Shown: piece after piece, positions 21,242 to 32,143 of the stretch
How positions within the stretch are numbered: position 1 is the first letter of the stretch
Layout: each line of letters starts with the position of its first letter
NCBI RefSeq assembly: GCF_020623625.1
Contig: NC_060205.1
Coordinates: 923,501 to 987,500 of the forward strand
DNA length: 64,000 bases
Reading direction: 5' to 3'
DNA from: Saccharomycodes ludwigii
Taxonomy: Eukaryota > Ascomycota > Saccharomycetes > Saccharomycodales > Saccharomycodaceae
Position numbers and translations under genes: made by a program
The notes under the pieces: model-generated
The model's database searches: none
What the model saw: the letters and a program-made list of their open reading frames with translations, nothing else
Told to the model about the DNA's origin: nothing

Positions 21242-24200
21242 CTATGAATCCTCACCAACATAACCAGTCAATGTACACAATAGAACAATCAACTCAAGTA
21301 ATTCTTGTAGGCCCTGTGCAGTATTTTTTTCAGTCAAAACATAATCTCCACTTTCAATCAAAGCATCTTTCTTCACCACACCTTGAACTAATTTACGGAA
21401 TCTGTATAACAATTTTCTTACACTTTTCAAACAATATTTATTTTCACTACCCATACTCAAAACGATGGCAGTCAATAATTGAAATACCGGAACAAATAAT
21501 TCAAATAGGGAAATAGTATTACTTTCTTCTGGCCCTTTAACAGTTAAAGGTTTATCAAGGTTTAATTTAATTTCAACATACGGAACACCATTGTTAAACA
21601 GTTCATTAAAAACCAATTCTAAACCCAAATCAGGATCCAACTGTAAGAATTCACAGGATGATATAATTTTAAAGACTTCATTTTGAATCAATTCTTGAGC
21701 ACCAGCCTTGGTTTCCGCGATACGAATCAAAAAGTTCATTGTTGTTTTGAAAGCGGTTAATTCATACAATAATCTATCGACAGAAATATTTTCATTTGTT
21801 GCATATAATAATTCATCCGTTGCCTTTAATGATCGGATAATCAATAAGAGCATATTACTCCTCGACAAGTTTTCTAAAACAAAATTAACTTTACCCAAAC
21901 TAGCCAATTGTACTAATGAGTTTAAAAATAAAATACTAGTAATTCTGTGAGAACCTTCACCGCAAAGAGCATCTGAACCCACTACTTGAACCAAATTTTC
22001 ACTTGACATTTTCATTTCATACAAAATTTCTTTGGCCAGTGACAACCCTTGTTTATTTTGTTTCAACAGATTGGAAATAAATTTAGTACACATAACATAA
22101 AAATCAGATCTTAGAGACAACGTGGATAATGGGGATACGATGCCATAGATGCATGTCTGAAATAATGAATATAATTTTCTATCAATACTTGTCGACGCGT
22201 CATTAAGCAATTTACGATCTTTATCATACAAGTCGTATAAGAAAACACATAAAGATACTAACTCTTCTGTATATTCAATGTTACTGTCAACAAAATCAGC
22301 AACTTTTGGAATTATGGCTTCGAAAATTTCCATTATAAAATTAGATCTGAAAATTGGGGACAAAGGATTCTCAGTAACCATAACTTGAACTAGTTGAACC
22401 CAAGAATGTAACACAGATAAATGAACCGTGTTAAATTCTTCTACCACACGCACTGTACTAATATAATTTTTAATCAAATTGCATTCAACTTGCTTCTGAG
22501 TTAAGTCAACAGCGGTACCTTTAGTTTTGGCCAACCAATCACTTCTTAAATCCAACAAAGCATCCAATGAGCTGAAATCAAAAATACTATTAGAACTTGA
22601 GTCCAAAACCTCCAGATGAGTTAACATTTTTAAGATACAGCTCATATCAATACCGGTTTTATATAAAGATAGTTTTTTCAAAGATTCTTCAGAATTGGTA
22701 ATAATGCTTGTGGTATTAAAAATATTGCTCAAATACCTAATTGTATCCAGATAAGAAAATATTTTAGGAGATCTCAAAACCAGACTTGTAGTTAAACCAG
22801 TAACATATTTTTCACCTTTGTCTGTACCGTTTAACCTATGTATCTCTAAAGAAAAATATGATAATAAATAGCACCTGAAGGTTAGAAACGATAATAAAGT
22901 TTCAAAAGACATTGCTGATTGTGTTAGACTTTCTAAAGTATGGCCATTCCATTTTGTATAAATATCAATGCTAATACCCAGTTCTAACAACTTTTCAAAA
23001 AAAGTTTCATCATCTAAAGCTTTTAAAGTCATTTGACCAGTTAAGTTATTACTGCATAATTTCGAAATAATAGAAAAAGCTTCTGAAGCTAATTTTATTG
23101 GATAGTAGTCTATAGAATTTTTGTTAATAAAGGCCAAAGAATCTAGTATAATTGTTATCAAAGTCTTTAAAACAGAGGAATCAGAAGCAATATAAGTACT
23201 TAGTTCCGGAGAACCAATAGAAAGTATGGGAGTAATTTGAAAACCCAAAATGAAATGGGATACGGTTGGTGTACTACTGGAACTTAAATTATTTTTGATG
23301 AAGTTTATGATTTGTAGCTTTAAGGCAAAATCATTCTTATCTACAATTGACCCATTTAACTGATCAATAAAACATTGTTTTATACGAGAACTTTCGTCAA
23401 TTGAATCTAATGTGCTTAATACGATACTCTTGTTTGAATTGAAAACTGTTATCCTATTTAAAAGGGATATTGAAGTGGAGGCTATTGAAAAATTATCAAC
23501 GCCGACATACAATGCAATTTGAGCAATTAGTGGTAAATTGAACAAAATAGCGTCAAAGAAATTACGCAAACCATGCAACCCGATCGATCTTGGAACGTAG
23601 TATATGCTGGAGGATCTGCTTTGGCGTTTAATTAAGGGATAAATTTCGTCAATAAATGTATCTTGTAAAGTGAATATCTTGTCTAAAATTTGTAAACTCT
23701 TATCGCATAATATAGCTATTTTTTGCCCCTTGCGTTGAGAGTTCAATGTTTCTAACAAGGTGTCATATCCGCATGAAATGCTTTGGAAAATGATTTTGTA
23801 AACTGGTTCGTCAAACAAAAAATTTAGGATGAATCCCATAGGAGATTCCATTATATAATCAATAAAGTTTTGTTGTGGAACTAAAGAATCCAAATTGGTA
23901 CCAATCGAAAATACGGAATTTAGAATTACTGTATAATCAAAAGACGACAAACAACTCAGAATTATGTCATACACCAGATCTTGCAGAGCATGTTTTTCTC
24001 TTTGATTGATTATTTTAACTGAATTGGCGAGTACGTCATTGATGATATACTCTAAGTATGGGGCTATATTAACTTGGATTCTATTTTCCGTACCAAAGGC
24101 GATGGGAACAAGTAATTTTCCAAAGGGAACAAAACCTTGCGAATTCAATTCAGATGGCGCTATTAACTTGCTAAACAACTTTAAAAACCCCAAAATGTCT

Positions 24201-25215
24201 TTAAAGTTTGTTAAGGAACTTATAAAAAAATTTTTCTGAGTAACAGAAACACGAGTTGCACAAACAGCATTGACCGTTGTAACATTTGTGGTTAAATTAG
24301 TAGCCATGGTGACATTTGTGTTACTAGTGGTGGGTAAATTGTTATAATTGGAGTGGAAAATCCATTTGTCCAAAGAATTCCAAAGAGATGACTTTTGATT
24401 TTCATCTTCTGGAACCAATGACGTCAAAGTTTCCAATGCAGCTCCAACTAACGGAGTATTTAACTTTAAAAACTCGAATAAAACGTTAGGAAATAAGTTA
24501 AAAAGCTGGTTTTTATGTTCTGGGGGCAACTCAGCAGAGATTGAACTTATTAAGGTGAATAACGATGATAAATAAATAACTACTTCCTCACTCAACTCAT
24601 CGTTTTCATTGATAGTCTCTTCATTAATGATACCATTAACATAGCTGGAGCCAATGCTATTCAAATTGTTGTTATTATTGTTATTGTTATTTAGTGTTTC
24701 ATATTTTAATTTTTGTTGTTGCTGTTGCTTGATTTCCCAATTGGATATTTTCAAAATATACTCGCTGATGCAAGTCGCGATAGAATCCCACGTAAAATTA
24801 TTGTTGTTTATATTGACAAAATGGAAAACATTAGTGGAATTTTCTTCACCGTCACTTAAGGCAGAAATCATTAAGTTATAACAAGATTTCATTAAAATAT
24901 CATTACATTTAGAAGCCCATTCAATAAAACCATACGAACTCGACTCTTTATCTGACCAGAAAACGCTAGCTAAATCAGGTCTATTTTTATAAAAGTAATA
25001 AACAGTAACGAAAAATCTTTCCAAATCTGCTTTTTCAGTAATATCATCCAATAATAGTACACGATCGCTACTACTTAATAATGAATCTTCTTCAGCATCT
25101 TTAATTTTAGTCAATAGAAATGCACAATTGGCAATAAATTCTTGTAAGAAACCATGAAACGTGGGTAAAAATAATTGATTTAATTCGTTAGATAACGAAC
25201 ACTCAGTAATATCGG

Positions 25216-25264
<49 letters not shown>

Positions 25265-26533
25265 GTTAATATAATTATTATTATTATTAATATTATTATT
25301 AATATTGTTAACAGTATTTGTATTATTAATATTGTTGTTGTTAATAATGTTTGTATTACCGATATTATTAGTATTAGTATACGTATCAGCATTAGGTTCA
25401 GTTAATTGTATGGGAAATAATTTAGGAAAGTGTTTTTCTAATAGGGATCTAATGTCATAAAACAACTCTAAATCGGAATCAGATATTTTGGTAGTTTCAG
25501 CTGCATATGACATCAAAATTTCAATGGCTCCCAAATTTACTAAATCGCACATGGGCTTATCTACACTATTTTGAAAATCAAAAATTTTAGCCCTTTCATC
25601 TGGTGATTCTTTACACCAACTTATAAAATATGTTAAAAAGGCAAAAATAAATACAACTTTTAAGGGCTTTGTGTACAATTTTTCATCAGATCTTAAAGAC
25701 TCCATTAATGAGGTATACAGTGTTTTAATTGAAGAATCTGACATTGAATCCAAATTAGATACTATTTTTAACAAAGAGGGTAAGTAAAATAAACCAAAAT
25801 AATCATTTGATTCCAATTCGGAAGTAATATGAGTCAATAAGTTTTCAACATTGGTAATACCATTTGTACCTGTAAACAAACCTTGGGATATCAATCCAAA
25901 TAAAATTTGACCTAATAAATCATACTCTGTGGTCAAGAAGTCTCTTCTAAATTGTACATTACGTTGTTGAAAAATATTATATTGATCCAAAATTTGATAC
26001 TTGTTGACTAATTCTTGAATGTCTTTCAATTCTTTGTGTATAGATTGAAAAGAAGGTATAATGTTATTCACAAATTTTTGCAAATTAGATTCGTTGCCAA
26101 ATAAACTAATCAAATCATCCTTATCCTTGGCAGTATTTAATAAATACGAGACAATTTGTAGAATATATTGTTTCCGTAAATAGTAATTAATTTTTGATTG
26201 CTTTAATAATTTCAAAGTGTTATTCGAACTTTCTTTAATGTCAGAATTTAATAACATTAATTGAGCCATAACCAATTCATCAATGTTTAATTCATCGGAC
26301 AAAGTAATAACAGCAACTACGAATTCTTCGTTAACTTCATAAATGGCGTCATCTTCAGCTATGGTAACCTTTTTAGTAGATTCTAGGCTTTGTCTACTAG
26401 AGGTTGATTTGGGGAAATTATTTAGACTTAAATTAATAAGATCAGGCAATAGTTTTTGAAATAAAGGGTAATTAGGATCATTATTTTGAATTGATAGATA
26501 TAATTCTTCAAATTTATCAAGTCCCCAATACAT
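21242..26533 (-). CDS. NUP192: Inner-ring nucleoporin Nup192
   Basis: Nup192 is a large alpha-helical scaffold of the nuclear pore inner ring. The 1763 residues compare with 1683 in S. cerevisiae. The N-terminus (MYWGLDKFEELYLSI), the helical-repeat composition throughout and the C-terminal ELIVLLCTLTGYVGE fit the family. Two low-complexity inserts explain the extra length: an Asn run with Ile/Thr-Asn repeats at about residues 382-445, and a Gln/Asn run at about 605-630. The gene is convergent with NSP1, with only 242 bp between their stop codons, as in S. cerevisiae (YJL041W-YJL039C). I used the first ATG of the frame. Confidence 0.95.
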
Positions 26534-26780
26534 GGTAGTTTTTGTGGTTGATATTTAGCTTTATTTTTTATTTCTAATTAAAATGCATATTTATATCAGA
26601 AAAAAAAAAAAAAAAAAAAAAAGAACATTAACTTAAAAGAAATGTATGCATATTATCAAATGAGTGTAAAGAAAGCTTTTGGTTTAATGTAAACAAATGA
26701 AAAAGAAAAAAAAAAAAATTTTTTTAACAAAAAACAAAAAAAAAAAAAAAAAAAAACCAAAAGAAAATTATATATATATG

Positions 26781-26787
26781 TTACCCG
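26781..26787. promoter_or_regulatory. Reb1-like site
   Basis: TTACCCG matches the Reb1 core (CGGGTAA on the other strand). It lies between NUP192 and tRNA-Arg. The match is seen; binding is inferred from S. cerevisiae. Confidence 0.45.
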
Positions 26788-26830
26788 CACATATTTCTAT
26801 TTTTTAATAGAAATAAAAATAAAAATATAC

Positions 26831-26838
26831 AAAAAAAA
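26831..26838 (-). terminator. Pol III terminator of tRNA-Arg
   Basis: Eight T residues in a row on the minus strand, directly after the discriminator base of the tRNA. This is the expected RNA polymerase III stop signal. Confidence 0.85.
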
Positions 26839-26910
26839 CACTCACACTGGGGGTCGAACCCAGAATCTTCTGATTAGAAGTCAGACGCGTTGCCATTACG
26901 CCATGCGAGC
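26839..26910 (-). tRNA. tRNA-Arg (anticodon UCU)
   Basis: A 72-nt cloverleaf can be folded by eye. The acceptor arm is GCTCGCA paired with TGTGAGT (G-U pairs allowed). The anticodon arm TCTGA-CTTCTAA-TCAGA gives anticodon TCT (26878-26876), and the T arm contains GGTTCGACCCC, which is also the internal B box. It is nearly identical to S. cerevisiae tR(UCU). No intron is present. The discriminator base is G and CCA is not encoded, as expected for a eukaryote. Confidence 0.97.
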
Positions 26911-27582
26911 AAATGTTATGATTTATCGTAAGCGTAACTCAGGATTAGTCGTAATAATTACGGGTTCGGATTATGGTAATTAATTTCTTGTTTTATTTCG
27001 GTCTTTACATATAATAATATATATAATAAAGATTTATTTAAAACTATAACTTAAATACTTTTGATGAATAACTTGATAATAAATCATCTCTTTATATATG
27101 ATTTATTTTCACATTTATATTTGACGTTCATATTAATCTTTTCCAACATTTCGTTGTTGTTCCTTAGGCGGCATCTTGGTTACGGTGTTTTCCTGTAGAA
27201 GTGATTTCCATTACGGAGACTTCCTATTAAGGTAATTTCCATTGCGGAGACTTCCTATTAAGGTAATTTCCATTGCGGAGACTTCCTATTAAGGTAATTT
27301 CCATTGCGGAGACTTCCTATTAAGGTAATTTCCATTACGGAGATTTCCTGTATGTTGGTTGTAATATATGTTTACTTGGTTTCATATTACGACATGATTT
27401 CTTGCCTGTATGTAAAACAAAATAAGTTGTATGCAATAAAGATAATCTAAACTACTTTTTTTTTTTTTTTTAAATTATTTTTTAAATTCTTTTAAAAGGA
27501 AAAAAAAAAAAAAAAAAATAAAAATTATAAAAATAATACTCACAAGTTCCAAGAAATCATACAAAAACAAATACTACTCACT
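26911..27582. other. Intergenic: tRNA 5' flank, minisatellite, DPM2-like promoter
   Basis: No gene is seen. Just upstream of the tRNA is a GC-richer patch containing TTCGGATTATGG, then AT-rich sequence, the 31-bp minisatellite at 27206-27350, and T and A runs before the small plus-strand gene at 27583. Confidence 0.6.
27206..27350. repeat. 31-bp minisatellite, about 4.6 copies
   Basis: The unit starts TTCCATTGCGGAGACTTCCT and ends ATTAAGGTAAT. Copies begin at 27206, 27237, 27268, 27299 and 27330, exactly 31 bp apart. The three inner copies read TTGCGG, while the first and last read TTACGG; the last is truncated and has one more change. Interior uniformity with diverged edges is typical of unequal exchange. 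The sequence is markedly less AT-rich than its surroundings. Confidence 0.95.
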
Positions 27583-27795
27583 ATGAACACCAAAATACTT
27601 ATTATAACGGCGTTTTTTACATACTATTTAGTATGGCTATTCTTACCTATTTTTGATTTAAAGTCTTATCATTTGGTAAATAGCTTGTTTCCAATTCCAA
27701 GTATTTACGCCGTTTATCTGCCAATTGCTATAGTACTAGGCGGGTCACTTATAGTAGTAACGTTTTTAGGTTATTTATTAATTACTCAAAGTTAG
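27583..27795 (+). CDS. DPM2-like small membrane protein
   Basis: A 70-residue protein with two membrane segments (about 5-25 and 45-67). It carries the DPM2-type landmarks FTYYLVWLFLPIFD after the first segment and IYAVYLPIAI in the second; human DPM2 has FTYY, a WxxLLPFID-like turn and YAVAIPL at matching places. DPM2 is the small subunit that stabilises dolichol-phosphate-mannose synthase in the ER membrane and also associates with GPI-GlcNAc transferase. S. cerevisiae Dpm1 works alone, but that yeast has a similar small protein, YIL102C-A, which this resembles (FTYY, LLPIF). The gene is convergent with SRP102. I leave the symbol empty because the role in yeasts with a single-subunit Dpm1 is not settled. 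Confidence 0.75.
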   Translation: MNTKILIITAFFTYYLVWLFLPIFDLKSYHLVNSLFPIPSIYAVYLPIAIVLGGSLIVVTFLGYLLITQS

Positions 27796-27926
27796 ATACC
27801 TTACAAATAAATAAATTGAATCATTACACGTATAAGCAATTTGTTTTTTTTTTATTTTTAATAGACGTAACAGAAAAAATGCCAACTTATTTGTACAGCT
27901 AACTGGATAGAAAATATAGCTTTTTT

Positions 27927-27966
<40 letters not shown>

Positions 27967-27996
27967 TTCTATCACATAAAGACTGGGAATTTTGTT

Positions 27997-28848
27997 TTAC
28001 AACTTTTCATCCATCCATTCTAGCCAGTCATCTATGTTCTTATTAACTACACTACCATTTTTGAAAACAATTTCAGATTCTAATCTATCAAATTTGGGAT
28101 CAGAACCTAGCTGCTCCATAATAACTTCTAAAGAGTTACCAATACCATTATTATCATTACCATCATCAGTATTATCAAAAGTACTGTTTTTTTCACCAAC
28201 ACTTTTTTTTTTCCTATTTATGATTTCCTTTAAATTTTTTTCTAATTGTTCTTTGATTTTCAAACTTGGTCTAGAGGCAAACAGATCTGATTTGTTACAA
28301 GCAACTAAAACATCAATTCCATTTTTTTCAGTGATATTCAGGATATCTAGTAAACATTCGGCAGTATATACCATTTGTTCAGCGTTGACTGTTGAATCCA
28401 TGAAAAAAACCACACCCCTGATATTACTTTTATTTTTCAATGTGTTTTTAAAATAATTTAACAATTGATATCGTAATCTTATATGACCAGGAAAATCGAT
28501 AATATTGCAAACTTTCTTTTTTGTCAAGTTGTTAGCATTTCTATAATTTCTAAGAACACTGTATTCCTGTGTAGTAACTGTTTGAAACTTAGTATTATTG
28601 GGTTCACGTAATCTGGTTAAAAAGGAGGTTTTACCGCTGTTACTTGGACCGGCCACAATAAAAACAGGGCCTGAGGTGGAACTGCTACTGTTGGCAATAA
28701 AACCACTATTTAAAAATATTCCGCTTTTAAACAATACTGAGGTAATTATAACTACAAATATTGGAATTATTATACCAAGCAATAATTTAATGTTGACATC
28801 TAAATCGTTTGCAATAGCTATTATCATATTTGTGACTTTACCAGACAT
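27997..28848 (-). CDS. SRP102: Signal recognition particle receptor beta subunit Srp102
   Basis: Srp102 anchors the SRP receptor in the ER membrane and is a small GTPase. The 283 residues compare with about 244 in S. cerevisiae. One membrane segment lies at residues 21-40, with a short lumenal N-terminus. GTPase motifs are G1 GPSNSGKT (67-74), G3 DFPGH (118-122) and G4 NKSD (185-188), followed by a G5-less long insertion. The C-terminal DWLEWMDEKL fits the family. The gene is divergent from RSM22, the same arrangement as YKL154W-YKL155C. Extra length comes from a Ser-rich spacer before G1 and an Asn/Asp-rich loop near residue 230. Confidence 0.95.
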   Translation of the reverse strand: MSGKVTNMIIAIANDLDVNIKLLLGIIIPIFVVIITSVLFKSGIFLNSGFIANSSSSTSGPVFIVAGPSNSGKTSFLTRLREPNNTKFQTVTTQEYSVLRNYRNANNLTKKKVCNIIDFPGHIRLRYQLLNYFKNTLKNKSNIRGVVFFMDSTVNAEQMVYTAECLLDILNITEKNGIDVLVACNKSDLFASRPSLKIKEQLEKNLKEIINRKKKSVGEKNSTFDNTDDGNDNNGIGNSLEVIMEQLGSDPKFDRLESEIVFKNGSVVNKNIDDWLEWMDEKL

Positions 28849-29314
28849 TTTTTTTTACCATAAATGTGAGTAATAAAAAAAAAAAAAAAAAAAAAAAGAA
28901 GCTCAAATATATACACACACACACTCTATCCCTTTTAGTGAAAACGAAGTTTAGATTATATTTGTATTGGTTTATTGCTTTTTAATATTATCATCTTGGA
29001 GAATAACGACATTTAGAATAGAAAAGTTTTTTTATTATTTTAATAAACGAACATTTATGATTTACTTGTGATTTACAGGAAAAAAAGAAAAAGAAAAAGA
29101 AAAAAAAGAAAAAAAGAAAAAGAAAAGAAAAGAAAAGATTTTTTTTTTTTTCATTCATTTTTCATACGGCAAGATAAAAAAAAGAAAACATCGATGATAG
29201 TTTACAAAACTTACCTATGCTACATTCGTGACTTTAAAGCTTTATAAATAACTTTGAATAATAAGACAAAGTCCGTAAAAGAAAAATTGGTTATAGCAAT
29301 AAATAAATAAATAA
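28849..29314. other. Divergent SRP102-RSM22 promoter region
   Basis: No gene is seen. It contains A runs beside the SRP102 start, a short CA run (28913-28924), a purine-rich AAAAAG stretch at 29080-29137 followed by a T run, and an AAAT repeat just before the RSM22 ATG. Confidence 0.6.
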
Positions 29315-31528
29315 ATGTTAAGAAATAAAACTAGCTCTCTAATAGTAAGCAATATTTATAAAAGATATTCCAGCGATTTCAAACATACCACATTTCGGTC
29401 AAACGATGTTAATGGTTTCCCAAAAAAAAGTTTGGGTGAAATAGTTCCAGATACAACCACTGATTCAGGAAAAATTAAAGTTATTAAACAAGATGATCTT
29501 TTTCAAAAATATCAACTCTCAGCTCCAAAAAATTCTATTGCATCGCGTTTGCATCCCAAAACGCTCCTAGGTAAAAATACTTTAACTGGACAAATTAAAT
29601 TGAATCCAATAGTGGCTAACGCTATAAACAACAGTATTCTAAAAGTACATGTCCCCAACCATTTAAGAAGGTCTGCAGCAAATTATTTTATCGAGCTACA
29701 AGAAAAAAATCTACATAGACCAGCAAAAAGCTTAGTTGAAGTCGACGCTCATATTGCATCTATCTTTTTACAAAATTATGCCAGTATTTACCAGTCTTTA
29801 TACGAACTAAAGAAAAAGGTACCCAATTTTAACCCAAAATCTGTTTTGGATGTTGGATATGGTCCGGCAACAGGGATCGTTGCCTTGAATGATTTGATGG
29901 GGAAAGAATATAGACCCTCTAAGAAGGAAGCAGTAATTTTAAGTCACAGTGAAATGATTAAAAGAGCAAAAATTATTTTGAGCAGACAATTGAATGAAAT
30001 ACCTGATGATTTATTGTACGAAGAGAAAGCTACAAGATCACTAAAAGATGCAGAAACAGAATCGGCATTTGCCAGAGAGCACAGTACTATTGACGAAGAA
30101 GAAAAAGAAGATGATGGTGATTTGGTAGGTGTAGTTAAAACTAAACAAATAAAAATAAATACAATTTTAAAGGATTCTGTTCCAGGTGTGCCAAACCAAT
30201 ATGATTTAATAATTTTAACTCATCAACTTTTAAAAAATGAGGAAAAATTTCCATATCAAGTAGAAGATAATTTGGAACACTATTTAAGTTTATTGGCTCC
30301 TGGAGGTCATTTAATTATAATTGAAAGGGGTAATCCCCTAGGGTTTGAAATTATTGCCAGAGCAAGACAAGTTATGATCAGACCCGAAAGCTACCCTAAC
30401 GAGCATGGGAAAATCCCTAGGCCATGGCTCAGAGGCTCCATAAATAAACCAAAGAATTCATCATTATATGATGCAGTAGAAAAAAATGATAAAGATGGGA
30501 ATTCATTATTAGCAGACATTAATAAAAAATTTGGCGAAATAAAAGAAACTGATTTAAAATTTGAATCTGCATTGGAAGAAAATTTGATAGAGCCAGATAA
30601 TGAAGATGCTAATAATATTGATTTTCACTTAAAAATTTTAGCACCATGTTCTCATCATCGCAAATGTCCCTTACAAGTTGGAAAACCACAGTACTATGGT
30701 TATTCTATCGGGAAAAACTTGAAATTTTGCAATTTTCAAAAAATCGTTCAAAGGCCAAAATTCAGCATTGAGTTGAAAAGAGGCAAAATATTGTCATCTG
30801 AATGGCAAGAAAAGGGCATTGGCGAGTCGAAACCTGGTTCTGGCAGGGAAAATTGTAAGGATTCTGAAGTTTTGAACTACTCCTACTTGATAGTGGAAAG
30901 AACACTAAACGATCAGGCTACAATTAACAAAATTGTCGAGGCAAGAATAGCACAGAAAAATTCCCAAGAATTGTTGGATAAAAAAAAGTTTGATGTAGGC
31001 TACACTGGTGATGATAACTATGAATTATGGCCAAGAATTATAAATGATCCTCTTAAAATGAAGGGACATGTCACAATGGATGTTTGTGCTCCGTCTGGGT
31101 TTTTAGAAAAATGGACAATTCCAAAATCGTTTTCTAAACAAGCTTACCACGATGCTCGTAAATCTAATAAAGGTGATGTTTGGGCATTAAATGCAAAAAC
31201 CAAATATAAAGGCGTAAGTAATCTAAATGTAGCCAAGTTTGAAAGAATGGAAAAGTTACTTAAAAAGCAAAAGATGAAACTAGAAAAAGAGAATGAGATC
31301 AAATTGCAAAATGCCATTAGCAAATTGGAAAATGAAAAAGACATTACAATTAGTAATAAAAATGGTGTCGAATCTATCGAAGGGGTTTCTAAAAATATGG
31401 CAAGAACTATTGATTTATTGTCAGAACAACACGGCAAAGAATTTGAAAAAGCCAGTAGTAAAAAAATCAAAAAGTTTAATAACTCATTGCTATCCGACAT
31501 GCCATTAAAACTACAGCAACAAAAGTGA
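29315..31528 (+). CDS. RSM22: Mitochondrial small-subunit assembly protein Rsm22
   Basis: Rsm22 is a methyltransferase-like factor needed for mitochondrial small ribosomal subunit assembly and translation. The 737 residues compare with about 628 in S. cerevisiae. The N-terminus is rich in Ser, Arg and Lys, as expected for a mitochondrial presequence. A SAM-binding-like motif DVGYGPATG begins at Asp179. A four-cysteine-type patch follows, with Cys445 and Cys451 (CSHHRKCP) and Cys472 (LKFCNFQ), proposed in this family to hold a metal or Fe-S centre. The C-terminal ~120 residues are a Lys/Glu-rich coiled coil, longer than usual. A further acidic insert lies at about 250-275. Convergent with RPS27, as in YKL155C-YKL156W. 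Confidence 0.95.
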   Translation: MLRNKTSSLIVSNIYKRYSSDFKHTTFRSNDVNGFPKKSLGEIVPDTTTDSGKIKVIKQDDLFQKYQLSAPKNSIASRLHPKTLLGKNTLTGQIKLNPIVANAINNSILKVHVPNHLRRSAANYFIELQEKNLHRPAKSLVEVDAHIASIFLQNYASIYQSLYELKKKVPNFNPKSVLDVGYGPATGIVALNDLMGKEYRPSKKEAVILSHSEMIKRAKIILSRQLNEIPDDLLYEEKATRSLKDAETESAFAREHSTIDEEEKEDDGDLVGVVKTKQIKINTILKDSVPGVPNQYDLIILTHQLLKNEEKFPYQVEDNLEHYLSLLAPGGHLIIIERGNPLGFEIIARARQVMIRPESYPNEHGKIPRPWLRGSINKPKNSSLYDAVEKNDKDGNSLLADINKKFGEIKETDLKFESALEENLIEPDNEDANNIDFHLKILAPCSHHRKCPLQVGKPQYYGYSIGKNLKFCNFQKIVQRPKFSIELKRGKILSSEWQEKGIGESKPGSGRENCKDSEVLNYSYLIVERTLNDQATINKIVEARIAQKNSQELLDKKKFDVGYTGDDNYELWPRIINDPLKMKGHVTMDVCAPSGFLEKWTIPKSFSKQAYHDARKSNKGDVWALNAKTKYKGVSNLNVAKFERMEKLLKKQKMKLEKENEIKLQNAISKLENEKDITISNKNGVESIEGVSKNMARTIDLLSEQHGKEFEKASSKKIKKFNNSLLSDMPLKLQQQK

Positions 31529-32143
31529 TTGCACTGTAGACATTATTATTTGGTCAATATGAGCGTCGTATTTTTTCTTTCCCCCCCCAATTAAATTATT
31601 AATTTTACTGTATATAAAAACAATCAAATGATCGTACATTCAACTTTTCCATCCTATAAATAGAAGCTATTTTATATACACAACTTTCTTTAATATATTA
31701 TTTGCCACATTTATACATAATTTTTTTTTCCATACTTCAATGTATGTATAGATATATTTCTAACTGTCTATAATTGTGAAAAGGGACCAGTGCATATCTT
31801 TTATATATTCAATATATATCAACTTTGTTACTTTGATAAGAGCGCATTTCCAAATGTGCTGCATTACATCACGGCACAAGAATAAGTACAAAAAAAACTC
31901 AGAGCAAAAACCATTTTTTTTTTTTTTTTTGTATGTGCTCTATTTTAAAAACAAAGTAAATTGTATATAATTAGAGATACATTGGTTTTTATTTAATTCA
32001 ATTTATAATTGACTTTATTTAATAAAAAAAAAAAATTTAAATTTATATTGGTAGTAAATTATTCAGGAGGAAAAAAAAAACTTGCATTATATACGTATAC
32101 ATATACAATATGTCGATGCCACTCTTCTTTTCTTTTAGCTATT
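31529..32143. other. Convergent 3' region between RSM22 and RPS27
   Basis: Only 3' flanks are expected here. It shows a C run (31583-31590), a T run near 31915-31931 and AT-rich sequence. I see no gene. Confidence 0.6.

Larger units (their letters stand above)
26534..26838. other. Intergenic: NUP192 promoter and tRNA 3' flank
   Basis: About 305 bp with several A runs (near 26599-26622 and 26734-26756). A perfect Reb1-type TTACCCG at 26781-26787 is a plausible nucleosome-clearing site for NUP192. The end holds the Pol III terminator of the tRNA gene. Confidence 0.6.

Noticed and set aside
26911-27420. A solo LTR of a Ty-like element upstream of tRNA-Arg.
   Set aside because: tRNA 5' flanks are typical Ty targets and the segment has a different base composition, but I could not find matching TG...CA ends or a target-site duplication. 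The minisatellite explains most of the unusual sequence.
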